Assembly (NCBI GenBank): GCA_024684035.1
Contig: JAIKXQ010000073.1
Span: forward strand, 22,075 to 86,074
Direction of reading: 5' to 3'
DNA: 64,000 nucleotides
From: Eubacterium sp.
GTDB lineage: Bacteria > Bacillota > Clostridia > Lachnospirales > Lachnospiraceae
This document shows, one piece after another, positions 1 to 9,358 of this stretch (position 1 is its first letter; each line of letters begins with the position of its first letter). The position numbers and the translations under genes are program-made. Under the pieces are notes generated by a model that saw only the letters and a program-made list of their open reading frames with translations, did no database searches and was not told the origin of the DNA.

Positions 1-551
1 TCGTACATACTTCCGAGGTTGACGGTTTTTACCCGCTCCAGGGAACTCTTTCTTGTGTATTCGCGGAAGATATCATCGAAGATACCTGTGTAATCCAGAT
101 CTTCCGGAATGGTTACTTTCAGTGAGCGAAACTCCCGGTCGTTTCCGGCAAAACCGGATTTCATCAGGAGAATAAAAAGGAGGGCGATGACTGTTGTGAT
201 CATTACTGCGAAGAGAATCTGCCCCATTCCGCAGGCCAGGCCGACAGCCATGGCAAAGAAAATCGAGAGGATTTCCTTTGAGGTTCCGGGGGCAGAGCGG
301 AAGCGGACAAGGGAGAAGGTTCCGAGGACAGCTACGGCGCTGCCAAGGCTTCCGCTGGTCATCAGGATGACGGCTTCTACCAGAGCAGGGAGAAGAGCGA
401 GGGTGACGACAAAACTCTTTGTGTAGTGGTCACTGGATTTCATATAAACCAGCGATATGATGAGTCCGAGAATCAGAGCGGTACCGAAGCAGATGGCCGC
501 GGAACTGATGGACAATGTTCCGTTTGAGGTATCGAGGATGGTAGAAAACAT
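1..551 (-). CDS. DUF4956 domain membrane protein, C-terminus beyond window
   Basis: This gene is absent from the ORF track because it has no stop inside the window. Read from the ATG at 551 it encodes at least 183 residues: a short N-terminus, about three hydrophobic segments in the first 130 residues, a conserved central FSLVRFRSAPGT stretch, then a soluble tail. This matches DUF4956 proteins, whose biochemical role is unknown to me. The start is fixed by AGGAGGT seven bases upstream. It lies 17 bp after the stop of the VTC-domain gene, so the two are probably cotranscribed. DUF4956 and VTC genes are commonly paired, which suggests work linked to polyphosphate or a related anionic polymer at the membrane (inference). 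Confidence 0.85.
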   Translation of the reverse strand, partial: MFSTILDTSNGTLSISSAAICFGTALILGLIISLVYMKSSDHYTKSFVVTLALLPALVEAVILMTSGSLGSAVAVLGTFSLVRFRSAPGTSKEILSIFFAMAVGLACGMGQILFAVMITTVIALLFILLMKSGFAGNDREFRSLKVTIPEDLDYTGIFDDIFREYTRKSSLERVKTVNLGSMY

Positions 552-568
552 ATGGGGGACCTCCTGTT

Positions 569-1378
569 TTATGATGATTGCAGTAAAATGCGGTCGGGAG
601 TGGCAGATGTGTCCGGATCCCGGCAGATCACCCGTGGTGAGGGGATCTGCCGAGAATCTATGTAGGCCCGACCGTATTTAGAGAAGGAGGTCGGATAGAT
701 TTTGCATGCACTGAGCAACTGCACAATAGGGAGAGGAATGGAACCGGAAGCTTTCAGCTCCATGAGGTAGCCAAAGTCTTTGTCCAGTATTTTTCCATGA
801 TCCCCGAGGGTGAGATCCAGCTCGTCGGTTCGATAGCGGATATTCCTGTCGATGGTCAGCCGAAAGCTGTGATCAAAGGTGCCCATATAGGAATCCCTGT
901 CATAGCAGAGCACCATTGCCGGAATCGGGTGGTAGAAATCCCGGAAATAGGTGAGCTCCCTGCCGATCTGTGTGGAAGGTAGAGTTTCGGGAAGTTTCCG
1001 GTCGGAGTTTCCATCCGGATCAATAAAGGCAGTTGCCTCTGCGCAGGTGAGGGTGGTGCGCCGTTTGTAGACAATGCCATTGAACTTTTTCTTGATTTCC
1101 AGAAACGTCTGACTGTCCGCTTTGGGTACACCGTAGCTTCGGAGCCGGAGCTTTTCCTTGTATTTCGGTTTCTGCATGGAGCGGTTGACCAGATCATGAT
1201 TGGGGGTATCGTAATAGATATTCAGGATCTGACTGTGGGGGAAGGCTCCGTCCGGTTCGATCAGCAAAGAAGCGGCCTCCAGAAACTGCAGGTATTGCTC
1301 TTCTGTCATGCGGTACTTGATCTCTTTGCGGGCAAATGTGAGGATCGGTTTTTCACCTTTGATTTTGATAAGGATCAC
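569..1378 (-). CDS. VTC domain protein, polyphosphate polymerase-like
   Basis: The protein opens with the VTC-type FARKEIKYRM block and carries the basic and acidic strands of the tunnel fold (KEKLRLRSYG, FLEIKKKF, LMELKA). In yeast this domain makes polyphosphate from ATP; bacterial homologues are annotated as polyphosphate polymerase domain proteins. The ORF track starts at 1519, but the extra N-terminus looks like non-coding AT-rich sequence. I prefer the GTG at 1378, which follows AGGAAAGG and sits just before the conserved block, giving about 269 residues. The DUF4956 gene follows after 17 bp. The family is clear; the substrate in this organism is inference. Confidence 0.85.
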   Translation of the reverse strand: MILIKIKGEKPILTFARKEIKYRMTEEQYLQFLEAASLLIEPDGAFPHSQILNIYYDTPNHDLVNRSMQKPKYKEKLRLRSYGVPKADSQTFLEIKKKFNGIVYKRRTTLTCAEATAFIDPDGNSDRKLPETLPSTQIGRELTYFRDFYHPIPAMVLCYDRDSYMGTFDHSFRLTIDRNIRYRTDELDLTLGDHGKILDKDFGYLMELKASGSIPLPIVQLLSACKIYPTSFSKYGRAYIDSRQIPSPRVICRDPDTSATPDRILLQSS

Positions 1379-1681
1379 ATCCTTTCCTGTTCGTTGGATC
1401 TGTAAATCCCTTTGGTTTTGTGTTGCTCTGAGAATAGTGTAGAAAAGAATTGTGTTTGATATGTGGGAAAAATGTGTGCGACTTGTGGGGAAAATATGAA
1501 GAAAGTGTGAGTGGATCAATTTGCGGAAAAAAGGATTTAGCGTTACTTAATGATTTTGAATTAAAAAGAAAATGGGTTGAATTAGTATAAATTCAGATGG
1601 AGGTGCCGAAATATTAAGTAGATGATTTACGATTCGGAGATATGCGTTATCGGAAGAGCGAAAGGATTTGGAGGTGCTGTC

Positions 1682-2212
1682 ATGCGTGGGATGAAAGTCA
1701 GTCATTGCGGTATCACACAGTTGAATACCGAGGCCATTGTAAACGCCGCAAACGAGAGGCTTCAGGCAGGAGGCGGAGTCTGCGGGGCGATCTTTGAAGC
1801 GGCGGGTATTCGGCAGCTGAAGGAGGCCTGTGATAAGATCGGACACTGTGATACAGGAGAGGCTGTCATCACCCCGGGGTTCGACCTGAATGCGAAGTAT
1901 ATCATCCATGCAGTGGGACCCAGATGGAAGGACGGAAAGAGCGGAGAGATCGAACTCCTGTATTCCGCGTACTACACAGCCCTTGAACTGGCAGTGAAGA
2001 ACAACTGCAAGTCCATCGGATTTCCTTTGATTTCTTCCGGTGTATTCGGCTGTCCTTATGATCATGCATGGGAGACCGCCATTGCCGCCTGCAGAGATTT
2101 TCAGGATGAGCACCCGGATCAGGAGATCAGCATAGTTTTCGCGATTCCGGACGATGAGATCATGGAATTCGGAGAGGTTATGCTGGACACTATGGGACTT
2201 CTGATCTGGTGA
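1682..2212 (+). CDS. Macrodomain (ADP-ribose-binding) protein
   Basis: A single-domain macrodomain protein of about 176 residues. Visible motifs are AIVNAANERLQAGGGVCGAIF near the N-terminus (the ADP-ribose pocket), VGPRWKDG, and GFPLISSGVFGCPYDHA. Family members hydrolyse O-acetyl-ADP-ribose or remove ADP-ribose from proteins or nucleic acids. The start at 1682 is chosen over the track's 1622 because GGAGGT lies just upstream and the macrodomain begins within a few residues. It is divergent from the VTC gene and followed by a terminator. No ADP-ribosyltransferase or sirtuin neighbour is visible, so the substrate is open. Confidence 0.9.
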   Translation: MRGMKVSHCGITQLNTEAIVNAANERLQAGGGVCGAIFEAAGIRQLKEACDKIGHCDTGEAVITPGFDLNAKYIIHAVGPRWKDGKSGEIELLYSAYYTALELAVKNNCKSIGFPLISSGVFGCPYDHAWETAIAACRDFQDEHPDQEISIVFAIPDDEIMEFGEVMLDTMGLLIW

Positions 2213-2297
2213 GGACGATTGCAGGCCGGTGGAGCCGGTGAGCGAAGATCTAAAAAAGGATTGAAGCAGCACCAGATAAATAAAGATATGCGTACCG

Positions 2298-2339
2298 AAA
2301 GCGATGCCTATGCCTACAGAGACAGGCGTCGCTTTTTTT
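2298..2339 (+). terminator. Intrinsic terminator after macrodomain gene
   Basis: AGCGATGCCT pairs with AGGCGTCGCT (one G-T pair) and is followed by seven T residues. An intergenic repeat palindrome begins directly after it. Confidence 0.85.
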
Positions 2340-2511
2340 GTCTCATAGGAAATTCGGAGGAATTTCCTATGGAGGATCTTCTTGTTTAAAATCAGAAACT
2401 CCCCACGCATGGTTTTACATATGAAAAGAAAAAGCGCATAATAAGTTCCGTGTAGTTAAGTGTTTGGATGCATGTGCCTTTGAGTCATGCGGGTAGTTAG
2501 GAGTGATTTTT

Positions 2512-3879
2512 ATGAATAAGGATCTGACGGTGGGAAAACCGGCGACCGTACTGAGAAGCTTTTGTCTGCCTCTGTTCGGAAGCATTATTTTCCAACAGCT
2601 GTACAATATTGCGGACAGTCTGGTGGCGGGAAAGTTTATCAATGAGAATGCGCTGGCTTCTGTGGGAAACAGCTATGAGATCACGTTGATCTTCATCGCA
2701 TTTGCCTTCGGTTGCAACATCGGATGTTCTGTCATCACGTCAATGTTCTTCGGTGCGAAGAATTATAGCAAAATGAAGACGGCGGTATCGACGTCTCTCA
2801 TTGCCAGTGCGGTGATCTGCGGTGTGCTTATGGCCATCGGCATCGGTTTCTGCGATGATCTGCTTCGGCTGATTCGTACGCCGGCAGATGTTTTTGCAGA
2901 TTCGAAACTCTATCTGGATATTTATGTTTGGGGACTTCCCTTTGTTTTTTTCTATAATATCGCCACAGGTATTTTTTCCGCCCTGGGGGATTCGAAGACG
3001 CCCTTCTATTTTCTGGCGGTATCTTCTGTCTCCAACATCGGAATGGATATCCTTTTCGTCGCAGGCTTTGATATGGGAGTCGCCGGCGTTGCCTGGGCCA
3101 CCTTCATCTGTCAGGGAGTGAGCTGCCTGTTGGCTATGCTGGTGGTGCTTCGGAAAGTGAAGAGTATTCCAACAGCAAAAGGTTTCACATGGTTTTCCTG
3201 GAAGATCTGCGGGGACATCGCGAAGATCGCTGTTCCAAGCATCCTGCAGCAGAGTTTTATCTCTGTGGGAAATATCATCATACAGGGTGTCATAAACGGA
3301 TTCGGACCTGGAGTTATGGCCGGATATTCCGCTTCCGTAAAGCTGAATAACCTGGTGATCACATCCTTCACGACCCTGGGCAACGGCATCTCCAACTATA
3401 CGGCGCAGAATCTGGGCGCCGGGAAGAAGGAGCGGATACCGGAGGGATTTAAGGCCGGGCTTAGGCTGGTGTGGACAGTTACCGTGCCGATTGTCATCCT
3501 GTATCTCACCTGCGGAAGAACGCTGTTGATGTTCTTCATTGATAAGCCCTCGGCGACGGCCATGAGTTCCGGACTGATGTTTTTGAGAATTGTAACGCCC
3601 TTCTACTTCATAGCTGCAGTGAAACTCACGGCAGACGGAGTTCTTCGGGGTAGTTCTATGATGGGAAAATTTATGATCGGCACTTTCACAGATCTGATCC
3701 TTCGCGTCGTGCTTGCCTTTGTTCTGTCAGGAACGGCACTCGGCTCCACGGGAATCTGGTGTGCCTGGCCCATCGGCTGGACCGTGTCCGCCGTATGTTC
3801 CCTGTTCTTTTATCTCTACGGACCGTGGAAGGTGAGAAAAGAGAGCGAAAGTGGAATAGTGACAGGTCAGCATCGATAA
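2512..3879 (+). CDS. MATE family efflux transporter
   Basis: A protein of about 455 residues with some 12 hydrophobic segments and the typical MATE opening, LTVGKPATVLRSFCLPLFGSI, followed by NIADSLVAGKF. MATE transporters export drugs or metabolites across the cytoplasmic membrane using Na+ or H+ gradients. The track starts at a GTG at 2503; the ATG at 2512 fits better with TTAGGAG eight to nine bases upstream. It is preceded by a terminator and repeat palindrome and appears to be a single gene. The substrate cannot be read from sequence. Confidence 0.92.
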   Translation: MNKDLTVGKPATVLRSFCLPLFGSIIFQQLYNIADSLVAGKFINENALASVGNSYEITLIFIAFAFGCNIGCSVITSMFFGAKNYSKMKTAVSTSLIASAVICGVLMAIGIGFCDDLLRLIRTPADVFADSKLYLDIYVWGLPFVFFYNIATGIFSALGDSKTPFYFLAVSSVSNIGMDILFVAGFDMGVAGVAWATFICQGVSCLLAMLVVLRKVKSIPTAKGFTWFSWKICGDIAKIAVPSILQQSFISVGNIIIQGVINGFGPGVMAGYSASVKLNNLVITSFTTLGNGISNYTAQNLGAGKKERIPEGFKAGLRLVWTVTVPIVILYLTCGRTLLMFFIDKPSATAMSSGLMFLRIVTPFYFIAAVKLTADGVLRGSSMMGKFMIGTFTDLILRVVLAFVLSGTALGSTGIWCAWPIGWTVSAVCSLFFYLYGPWKVRKESESGIVTGQHR

Positions 3880-4011
3880 AACAGCGTTCGTATATTATAA
3901 TTGATGGAGAAATGTTTGGTGGCGTAAGTTATGTATCGGGGAAATACCGGAAATCTATACTTTGATAATTCAGGAACCGGTATGCCCCTGAAAAGAGGGG
4001 GAGGGAAAGAA

Positions 4012-4485
4012 ATGAGTGAATTTGTTCGACGCGCGAAAGAAGAAGATATTCCGGCGGTCATTGAATTGCTGAAACAGGTAAACAAGACGCACTATGACGG
4101 AAGACCGGATTTATTTAAACTGGCAACAAAGTATACGGAAGAGGAACTCCGGGAGATCTTCTGCAACGATCAGACGCCGGTATTTGTTTATGCTGATGAA
4201 AACGGACGGGTACTTGGACACGGCTTTTGTGTTCTGCAGCGCCCGGAGAATACAAGACTTCTCACGGATATCCAGACGCTGTACATTGATGATATCTGTG
4301 TGGACGAGGCTGCCAGAGGAAAGCATGTGGGCGCGGCGATCTACGAGCATATCCTTGATTATGCACGTTCCTGCGGCTGCTATAACGTAACGTTGAATGT
4401 ATGGAGTTGCAACCCTGGAGCCATGAAATTCTATGAAAAGCTGGGACTCGTACCATACAAATTAGGGATGGAGAAAATTCTGTAA
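4012..4485 (+). CDS. GNAT family N-acetyltransferase
   Basis: A 157-residue GNAT protein. The acetyl-CoA-binding region reads DICVDEAARGKHVGAAIYEHI (R/Q-x-x-G-x-G/A type), followed by NVTLNVWSCNPGAMKFYEKLGL, a common GNAT C-terminal block. It should transfer acetyl from acetyl-CoA to an amine; the acceptor is unknown. The ATG at 4012 lies after a purine-rich GGGAGGGAAAG site, and the track's earlier start at 3931 adds unlikely sequence. A hairpin terminator follows. Confidence 0.88.
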   Translation: MSEFVRRAKEEDIPAVIELLKQVNKTHYDGRPDLFKLATKYTEEELREIFCNDQTPVFVYADENGRVLGHGFCVLQRPENTRLLTDIQTLYIDDICVDEAARGKHVGAAIYEHILDYARSCGCYNVTLNVWSCNPGAMKFYEKLGLVPYKLGMEKIL

Positions 4486-4557
4486 GCTATCGAACCTGCT
4501 TAAATCAAGAGCAGAGCATAATTTATAAGAAAAATACAGATATTTACGCAATCAGGA

Positions 4558-4600
4558 AAGGTGATCACCTCTACATAGGAAGTGATCACCTTCTTTATAT
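4558..4600 (+). terminator. Terminator-like hairpin after GNAT gene
   Basis: AAGGTGATCAC and GTGATCACCTT form a perfect 11-bp stem around a 13-base loop, followed by TTCTTTATAT. Confidence 0.7.
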
Positions 4601-4651
4601 TCTCCTGTGTTATAGTTTTGGAAGAAAGTTTTCTACCGGGGAGGAGAAAAA

Positions 4652-5314
4652 ATGCTGGACATTATCATCGTGGAAGATCACAAGGAGATCGCGGCTCTTT
4701 TGCTGGATTTCCTGCAGAATAGAAACTACAGGGCGGAGGTCGCGTCCACCGGGGAGCGGGCGCTGGAGCTGTTCGAGGAACAGGGGGCGAAACTGATCAT
4801 TCTGGATCTCATGCTGCCTGGATTAGACGGCTTTTCGGTGTGCTCGAAGATCCGGGAAAATTCCAATGTGCACATTCTCATTGTGAGCGCCAGAGATACA
4901 AAGGAAGATAAGTTGAAGGGATTGAATATCGGGGCAGACGATTTTATCGAGAAGCCCTATGACATCGATATTCTGCTGGCGAAGATTGATGGGATTTTCA
5001 AGCGCAAATACGGTGTCGATGAACTGCGGGATGCCAATATCGTGCTGAATATCGGAAAACAGAAGCTGGCCGTGGATGGGACGGAGGTGGAAGTCACTGC
5101 GAAGGAATTCGAGCTTCTGCGTCTCCTGATGGAGAACAAGGGAGTGAACCTGAAGAAGGAGTTTCTCTTTAATTCCATCTGGGGGTATGACAGTGATTCT
5201 GAGCAGCAGACACTGACGGTTCACATCAAGCATCTGCGGGAAAAGATCGAAAAGGATCCGAAGCATCCGGTTCACATCATCACTCAGTGGGGAAAGGGAT
5301 ACCGCTATGAATAA
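4652..5314 (+). CDS. OmpR-family response regulator
   Basis: A 220-residue regulator with an N-terminal receiver domain (acidic ED near residue 8, phospho-acceptor Asp52 in LIILDLMLPG, Lys in EKPYD) and a C-terminal winged-helix DNA-binding domain (VTAKEFELLRLL, then WGYDSDSEQQTLTVHIKHLR). It overlaps the histidine kinase gene by 8 bp and precedes an ABC transporter. The four-gene order resembles sensor and transporter modules that respond to peptide antibiotics or envelope stress; the inducer is inference. Confidence 0.95.
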   Translation: MLDIIIVEDHKEIAALLLDFLQNRNYRAEVASTGERALELFEEQGAKLIILDLMLPGLDGFSVCSKIRENSNVHILIVSARDTKEDKLKGLNIGADDFIEKPYDIDILLAKIDGIFKRKYGVDELRDANIVLNIGKQKLAVDGTEVEVTAKEFELLRLLMENKGVNLKKEFLFNSIWGYDSDSEQQTLTVHIKHLREKIEKDPKHPVHIITQWGKGYRYE

Positions 5315-6641
5315 GTTCAGACGGGTGATGATTCTTATTCTTTTGTCAGAACTTCTCCTTTTTTTCGGGGCAAACTTCTATGTCGGGTACGGCGACAGCA
5401 AGTCCGGAAAGAATGCAGGAGACGGAGCTTATCGCGTGGAAATACAGCGGGCGCAGAAGGATATGGAGGTGTTTGCGGCTGAAACTACTGATCAGGAGTC
5501 GGACGTGTCGAAGTCAACCGGAGGAACTCCGGTTTTGTCTGAAGGTGGGGACACACGGATCACAGCGCTTCCTCAGGAGCGGCTGGATGAAATCGCGGGG
5601 GACTATTCGTTGATCCTCGGGATTCGGCCTTTCGATGTGGAAGAACTGGTCAACGAGGAATACCGGGTGGAGGAAGTCGGGGGCGTGCTCTATCGCTTCG
5701 TCTACAGAACCGGCGGGAATAACAGTGTGGCGAAAAGTATGAACGTAGTGTTCGCAATGGTTTTTCTGCTGACGATGCTCGTACTGGTTTATATCCAGCG
5801 AAAGATTCTGGCGCCTTTTAACAGGATGACCGGTGTCACGGAAGATCTGGCAAGGGGAAATCTTGCCATGCCTCTTTCGCAGGAAAAGAGCGGCTACTTC
5901 AAATCCTTTCTCTGGAGTATCGACATGCTTCGGGAAAAACTGACAGATGACCGCACCAGGGAAATGGCGCTTCAGAAGGAGAAGAAAACCATTGTTCTCT
6001 CTCTGGCTCACGATATCAAGACGCCGCTGTCGGCTATCGATCTCTATGTAAAAGCCTTGTCGGAGAATCTCTATGACACTGGGGAGAAAAAAGAGGCTGC
6101 CCTTAAGGGAATTGAGAAAAACGCGGATGAGATCAAGAAATATGTCAACGAGATTGTCACAGCTTCCAGAGAAGACTTCCTGGATCTGTCTGTAAAGATT
6201 GGAGAAATCTATCTTTCAGAGGTCTTAAAGCCGGTGACGAAGTACTATGCGGATAAACTGAATCTTCTGTCGATAAACTTTTCCATCGACGTGTACCAGG
6301 ATGTACTGCTCTCCTGCGACGGATCCAGACTCATGGAGGCCATGCAGAACTGTATGGAGAATGCCATCAAATACGGAGACGGCAGAGAGATCCTCATCGG
6401 GATCGAAGAGGAAGAAAACTGTAAGCTCATTACCATTGAAAACTCCGGATGCAACCTGAGCGCGGAGGAAGAAGACTCTATCTTCGATTCTTTCTACCGT
6501 GGAAGCAACAGTCAGGGGATTCAGGGCAGCGGCCTCGGACTCTATATCTGCAGGGAGCTTCTGCGCGCGATGGGCGGCGAAGCCTACGCACGGATCGGGG
6601 AAGATCTTTTCCGGGTTACGCTTGTGGTGCCTATGGTTTAG
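5307..6641 (+). CDS. Sensor histidine kinase
   Basis: A 444-residue membrane kinase. A first hydrophobic helix (about 7-24) and a second (about 145-165) enclose an extracytoplasmic segment of some 120 residues. A HAMP-like linker follows, then the dimerisation helix with His235 in SLAHDIKTPLSA, and an ATPase domain with N-box ENAIKYGDG and GSGLGLYI. It overlaps the response regulator by 8 bp. The substantial external loop differs from the very short-loop BceS type, so direct ligand sensing is possible (inference). Confidence 0.94.
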   Translation: MNKFRRVMILILLSELLLFFGANFYVGYGDSKSGKNAGDGAYRVEIQRAQKDMEVFAAETTDQESDVSKSTGGTPVLSEGGDTRITALPQERLDEIAGDYSLILGIRPFDVEELVNEEYRVEEVGGVLYRFVYRTGGNNSVAKSMNVVFAMVFLLTMLVLVYIQRKILAPFNRMTGVTEDLARGNLAMPLSQEKSGYFKSFLWSIDMLREKLTDDRTREMALQKEKKTIVLSLAHDIKTPLSAIDLYVKALSENLYDTGEKKEAALKGIEKNADEIKKYVNEIVTASREDFLDLSVKIGEIYLSEVLKPVTKYYADKLNLLSINFSIDVYQDVLLSCDGSRLMEAMQNCMENAIKYGDGREILIGIEEEENCKLITIENSGCNLSAEEEDSIFDSFYRGSNSQGIQGSGLGLYICRELLRAMGGEAYARIGEDLFRVTLVVPMV

Positions 6642-6792
6642 TATAACGGTTCTTAAATAACCCGGGCGAACGACGCACTGAAAAAATTCCGGGACTTAAG
6701 GATTAGTTAAGAATTGGAATGGTAGCATATCCATATACCCGAGAGGTGATCGGGGCACTAGCAGAATTATGTAATAAAAGGGGACGGTGGAC

Positions 6793-9174
6793 ATGTATTT
6801 TACCATTTTGAAAAAAGATCTGAAGCGGAAACGAACCATGGCCGTGATCATTTTTTTGTTCACGGTGCTGGCGGCCTGCTTCGTGGCCAGCGGCATCAAC
6901 AACGCCGTGACAGTAATGAACGGAACGGACTATTTCTTTGAGAAAGCCGGGGTCAGCAACTTCGTCATCGTAGATGCGGGGGACGGAAAAGCGCTACGCG
7001 AGGAGATGAAAAAACTCTCCTGCGTGAAGGGAATCCGACAGGACCGGGTCATCATGGCTCAGACTTCCAATGTCTGGAAGGATGAGAAAAACGAGAAATC
7101 CGAGATGCTCCTCATTCAGTCGGTGTACAGGGACGGCCTTCGCTACTTCGATCAGGACAATGAGCGGATCACTTCGGTGAAGAAGGGGGAAATCTACCTT
7201 CCACAGAAGATGATCGACAGTTTCGAAGTAAAGTGCGGCGACACGGTTCATTTAAAACAGAATGGCATCACGAAGGATCTGGTGCTGGCAGGTACCTTAA
7301 AGGACGCTGTCATGGGAGCTCCCATGATGGGAGGATCCAGAGTTTTGATCAGCAAAGAAGACGAAAAGGACTTCGTGAAAGCTTCTGATCTCTCGGTGCC
7401 TCAGGGATCCATCTTCTATATTCAGACCACGGATGCGGACGCCGTGACGGAGAGCTGCTCGGAAGTTCCTTCCATCATTCAGTGTCTGCCGGGGAGCACT
7501 CTCCGGCTGGCCTACATCATGAGTATGATCGTAGCTATGAGCGTGCTGGCCATCAGCGTCTGTCTGATCCTGGTAGCTTTCGTCGTTCTCAAATATGTCA
7601 TCGCGTTTTCCATCAACGAGGAGTTCCGGGAAATCGGTGTCATGAAAGCCATCGGAATTACGAACAGAAAGATCCGGAGCTTATTCGTCGTGAAGTACGC
7701 CTGTATAGCACTGGCGGGATCTGTGCTGGGCTTCTTCGCAAGCATTCCCTTCGGGAATCTGCAGATCGAGGCGATCTCAAAAAATATGGTGCTGGGAAAT
7801 GACGGAGGAATCTGGCTCAATATCGGGGGGGCTGTTTTTGTGGCGCTGCTGATGGTGTCTCTGGCATACTTCTCTACAGCGAAGGTGAAGAAGTACACGC
7901 CGCTGGACGCCATTCGGAGCGGAGAGACGGGAGAGCGGTACGGCAAGAAAACAAAGATGAAACTTTCCGGAAGCAGACTTGGCAACGCACACTTTCTGGC
8001 GTGGAACGACGTGCTCAGCTATCCGAAACGGTACATCACCATTATGATCTCCTTCGTGCTCTGTTCCGTTTTTACCTTCGGACTGGTGCTGATGGCGGAC
8101 ACCATGCGAAGTGACAAACTGGTGGAATCCTTCGGAACAAGAGGTGATGTCTATCTGTTGCCGGAGTCCATCCGTGAGGATAATCAGAATAAGATCATTG
8201 AGGCAAACGCCGCAGGAATAGCCTGTGAAACAGATCCTTATGACGACTCAGCTCATGAGATCGGGAAAAAACTGAAAGAAAACGGTATGCCCGGGCGTGT
8301 CAGCATCGAGCTTTTCTACTCCTACAAGATTGAAATAAACGGAAAAAAGAAGAATGCTTTTTTCGAGAAAAATCCCTATGTGAAGATGACGGATTACAAG
8401 TATGAAGAGGGCACGGCGCCGAAATATGCCGACGAGATCGCCATTACGGACAAGATCCGCAAGGAATATGGCGTCGGCATCGGCGACAAGGTTGTGGTGG
8501 AGTTCAACACGGGGAAAAAGACCTGTCTGATCACGGCGGTTCACACCACCATGAATCAGCTGGGAGACTGCTTCCTGCTTCACACCGACGCGCCCACAAG
8601 GCCGGAGGATGTGGACATGACGATGTTGTACCAGGTTTCCTTTGACGACAATCCTTCCTCTGCGGTGATTGATCAGCGGGTGGAGAAATTAAAAGAAATT
8701 TTTGATTCGGACAATATTATGAACGCCACGGATTATGTTGTGGACTGTATGAAATCGGCGGATACCATGGATGCGGTGACCATGCTGCTTCTTGTCATCA
8801 CTCTTCTGGTGGTTGTACTGGTAGCGATTCTGATGGAGCGATCCTTCATTGCGGATGAGGAAGGAAGTATCGCGGTGCTCAGGGCCATCGGCTTTTCGGA
8901 GAGAGCAGTCATCCGGTGGCACGTCTGCCGCTTTATGATCGTGGCCGTAATCTCGGAGGTGGTGGCGGTTATTTTTACCCTTCCGGTGACCCATCTCTGG
9001 ACAGATCCCATCTGGTCCATGATGGGACAGACAAAGGTGGAATATAACTTCAAGCCGCTGTCTATGTTCGTGATTTATCCGGGTATTATCCTGGGTTGTA
9101 CACTGGCCGCGGCTCTTGGAACAGCCGTTTACACGAGGAGGATCAAGGCGGCGGATGTGGTAAATATCGAGTGA
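6793..9174 (+). CDS. ABC transporter permease, two FtsX domains
   Basis: About 793 residues. After an N-terminal helix comes a large extracytoplasmic region, three helices with a FtsX-type core (FREIGVMKAIGITNRKIRSL), a second extracytoplasmic region, and another FtsX core (AVLRAIGFSERAVIRWH). This duplicated layout is typical of permeases paired with LolD or MacB-like ATPases that act on envelope substrates or peptides. The ATG at 6793 is preferred to the GTG at 6787 because of the spacing to AAGGGGA. The partner ATPase gene follows after 184 bp that contain an intergenic repeat. Confidence 0.92.
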   Translation: MYFTILKKDLKRKRTMAVIIFLFTVLAACFVASGINNAVTVMNGTDYFFEKAGVSNFVIVDAGDGKALREEMKKLSCVKGIRQDRVIMAQTSNVWKDEKNEKSEMLLIQSVYRDGLRYFDQDNERITSVKKGEIYLPQKMIDSFEVKCGDTVHLKQNGITKDLVLAGTLKDAVMGAPMMGGSRVLISKEDEKDFVKASDLSVPQGSIFYIQTTDADAVTESCSEVPSIIQCLPGSTLRLAYIMSMIVAMSVLAISVCLILVAFVVLKYVIAFSINEEFREIGVMKAIGITNRKIRSLFVVKYACIALAGSVLGFFASIPFGNLQIEAISKNMVLGNDGGIWLNIGGAVFVALLMVSLAYFSTAKVKKYTPLDAIRSGETGERYGKKTKMKLSGSRLGNAHFLAWNDVLSYPKRYITIMISFVLCSVFTFGLVLMADTMRSDKLVESFGTRGDVYLLPESIREDNQNKIIEANAAGIACETDPYDDSAHEIGKKLKENGMPGRVSIELFYSYKIEINGKKKNAFFEKNPYVKMTDYKYEEGTAPKYADEIAITDKIRKEYGVGIGDKVVVEFNTGKKTCLITAVHTTMNQLGDCFLLHTDAPTRPEDVDMTMLYQVSFDDNPSSAVIDQRVEKLKEIFDSDNIMNATDYVVDCMKSADTMDAVTMLLLVITLLVVVLVAILMERSFIADEEGSIAVLRAIGFSERAVIRWHVCRFMIVAVISEVVAVIFTLPVTHLWTDPIWSMMGQTKVEYNFKPLSMFVIYPGIILGCTLAAALGTAVYTRRIKAADVVNIE

Positions 9175-9242
9175 TAGTGTCCGGAGTATGGACAGAGACG
9201 TCCATCCGGTTTCGGAGAGATATGCGCGATGAGTGATCTTAG

Positions 9243-9332
9243 AAAACGCTCCGCTTAGATGCGCACTCGCGCGATATGTAGATGCGTTGCATCCGCGCTC
9301 GGCGCGAGAATGTCGCTAGCGACATTCTTTTT
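9243..9332 (+). repeat. Modular intergenic repeat, long form, inside ABC operon
   Basis: This copy starts AACGCTCCGCTTAGATGCGC and ends in a perfect palindrome, AATGTCGCTAGCGACATT, followed by TTCTTTTTT, which is a terminator-like hairpin. It is almost identical over about 85 bp to the copies at 15.97 kb and 27.8 kb. It lacks the leading TGTCTC palindrome. It lies between the permease and ATPase genes. Confidence 0.9.
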
Positions 9333-9358
9333 TAAATACAGAAAGGAAGAATATAAAA

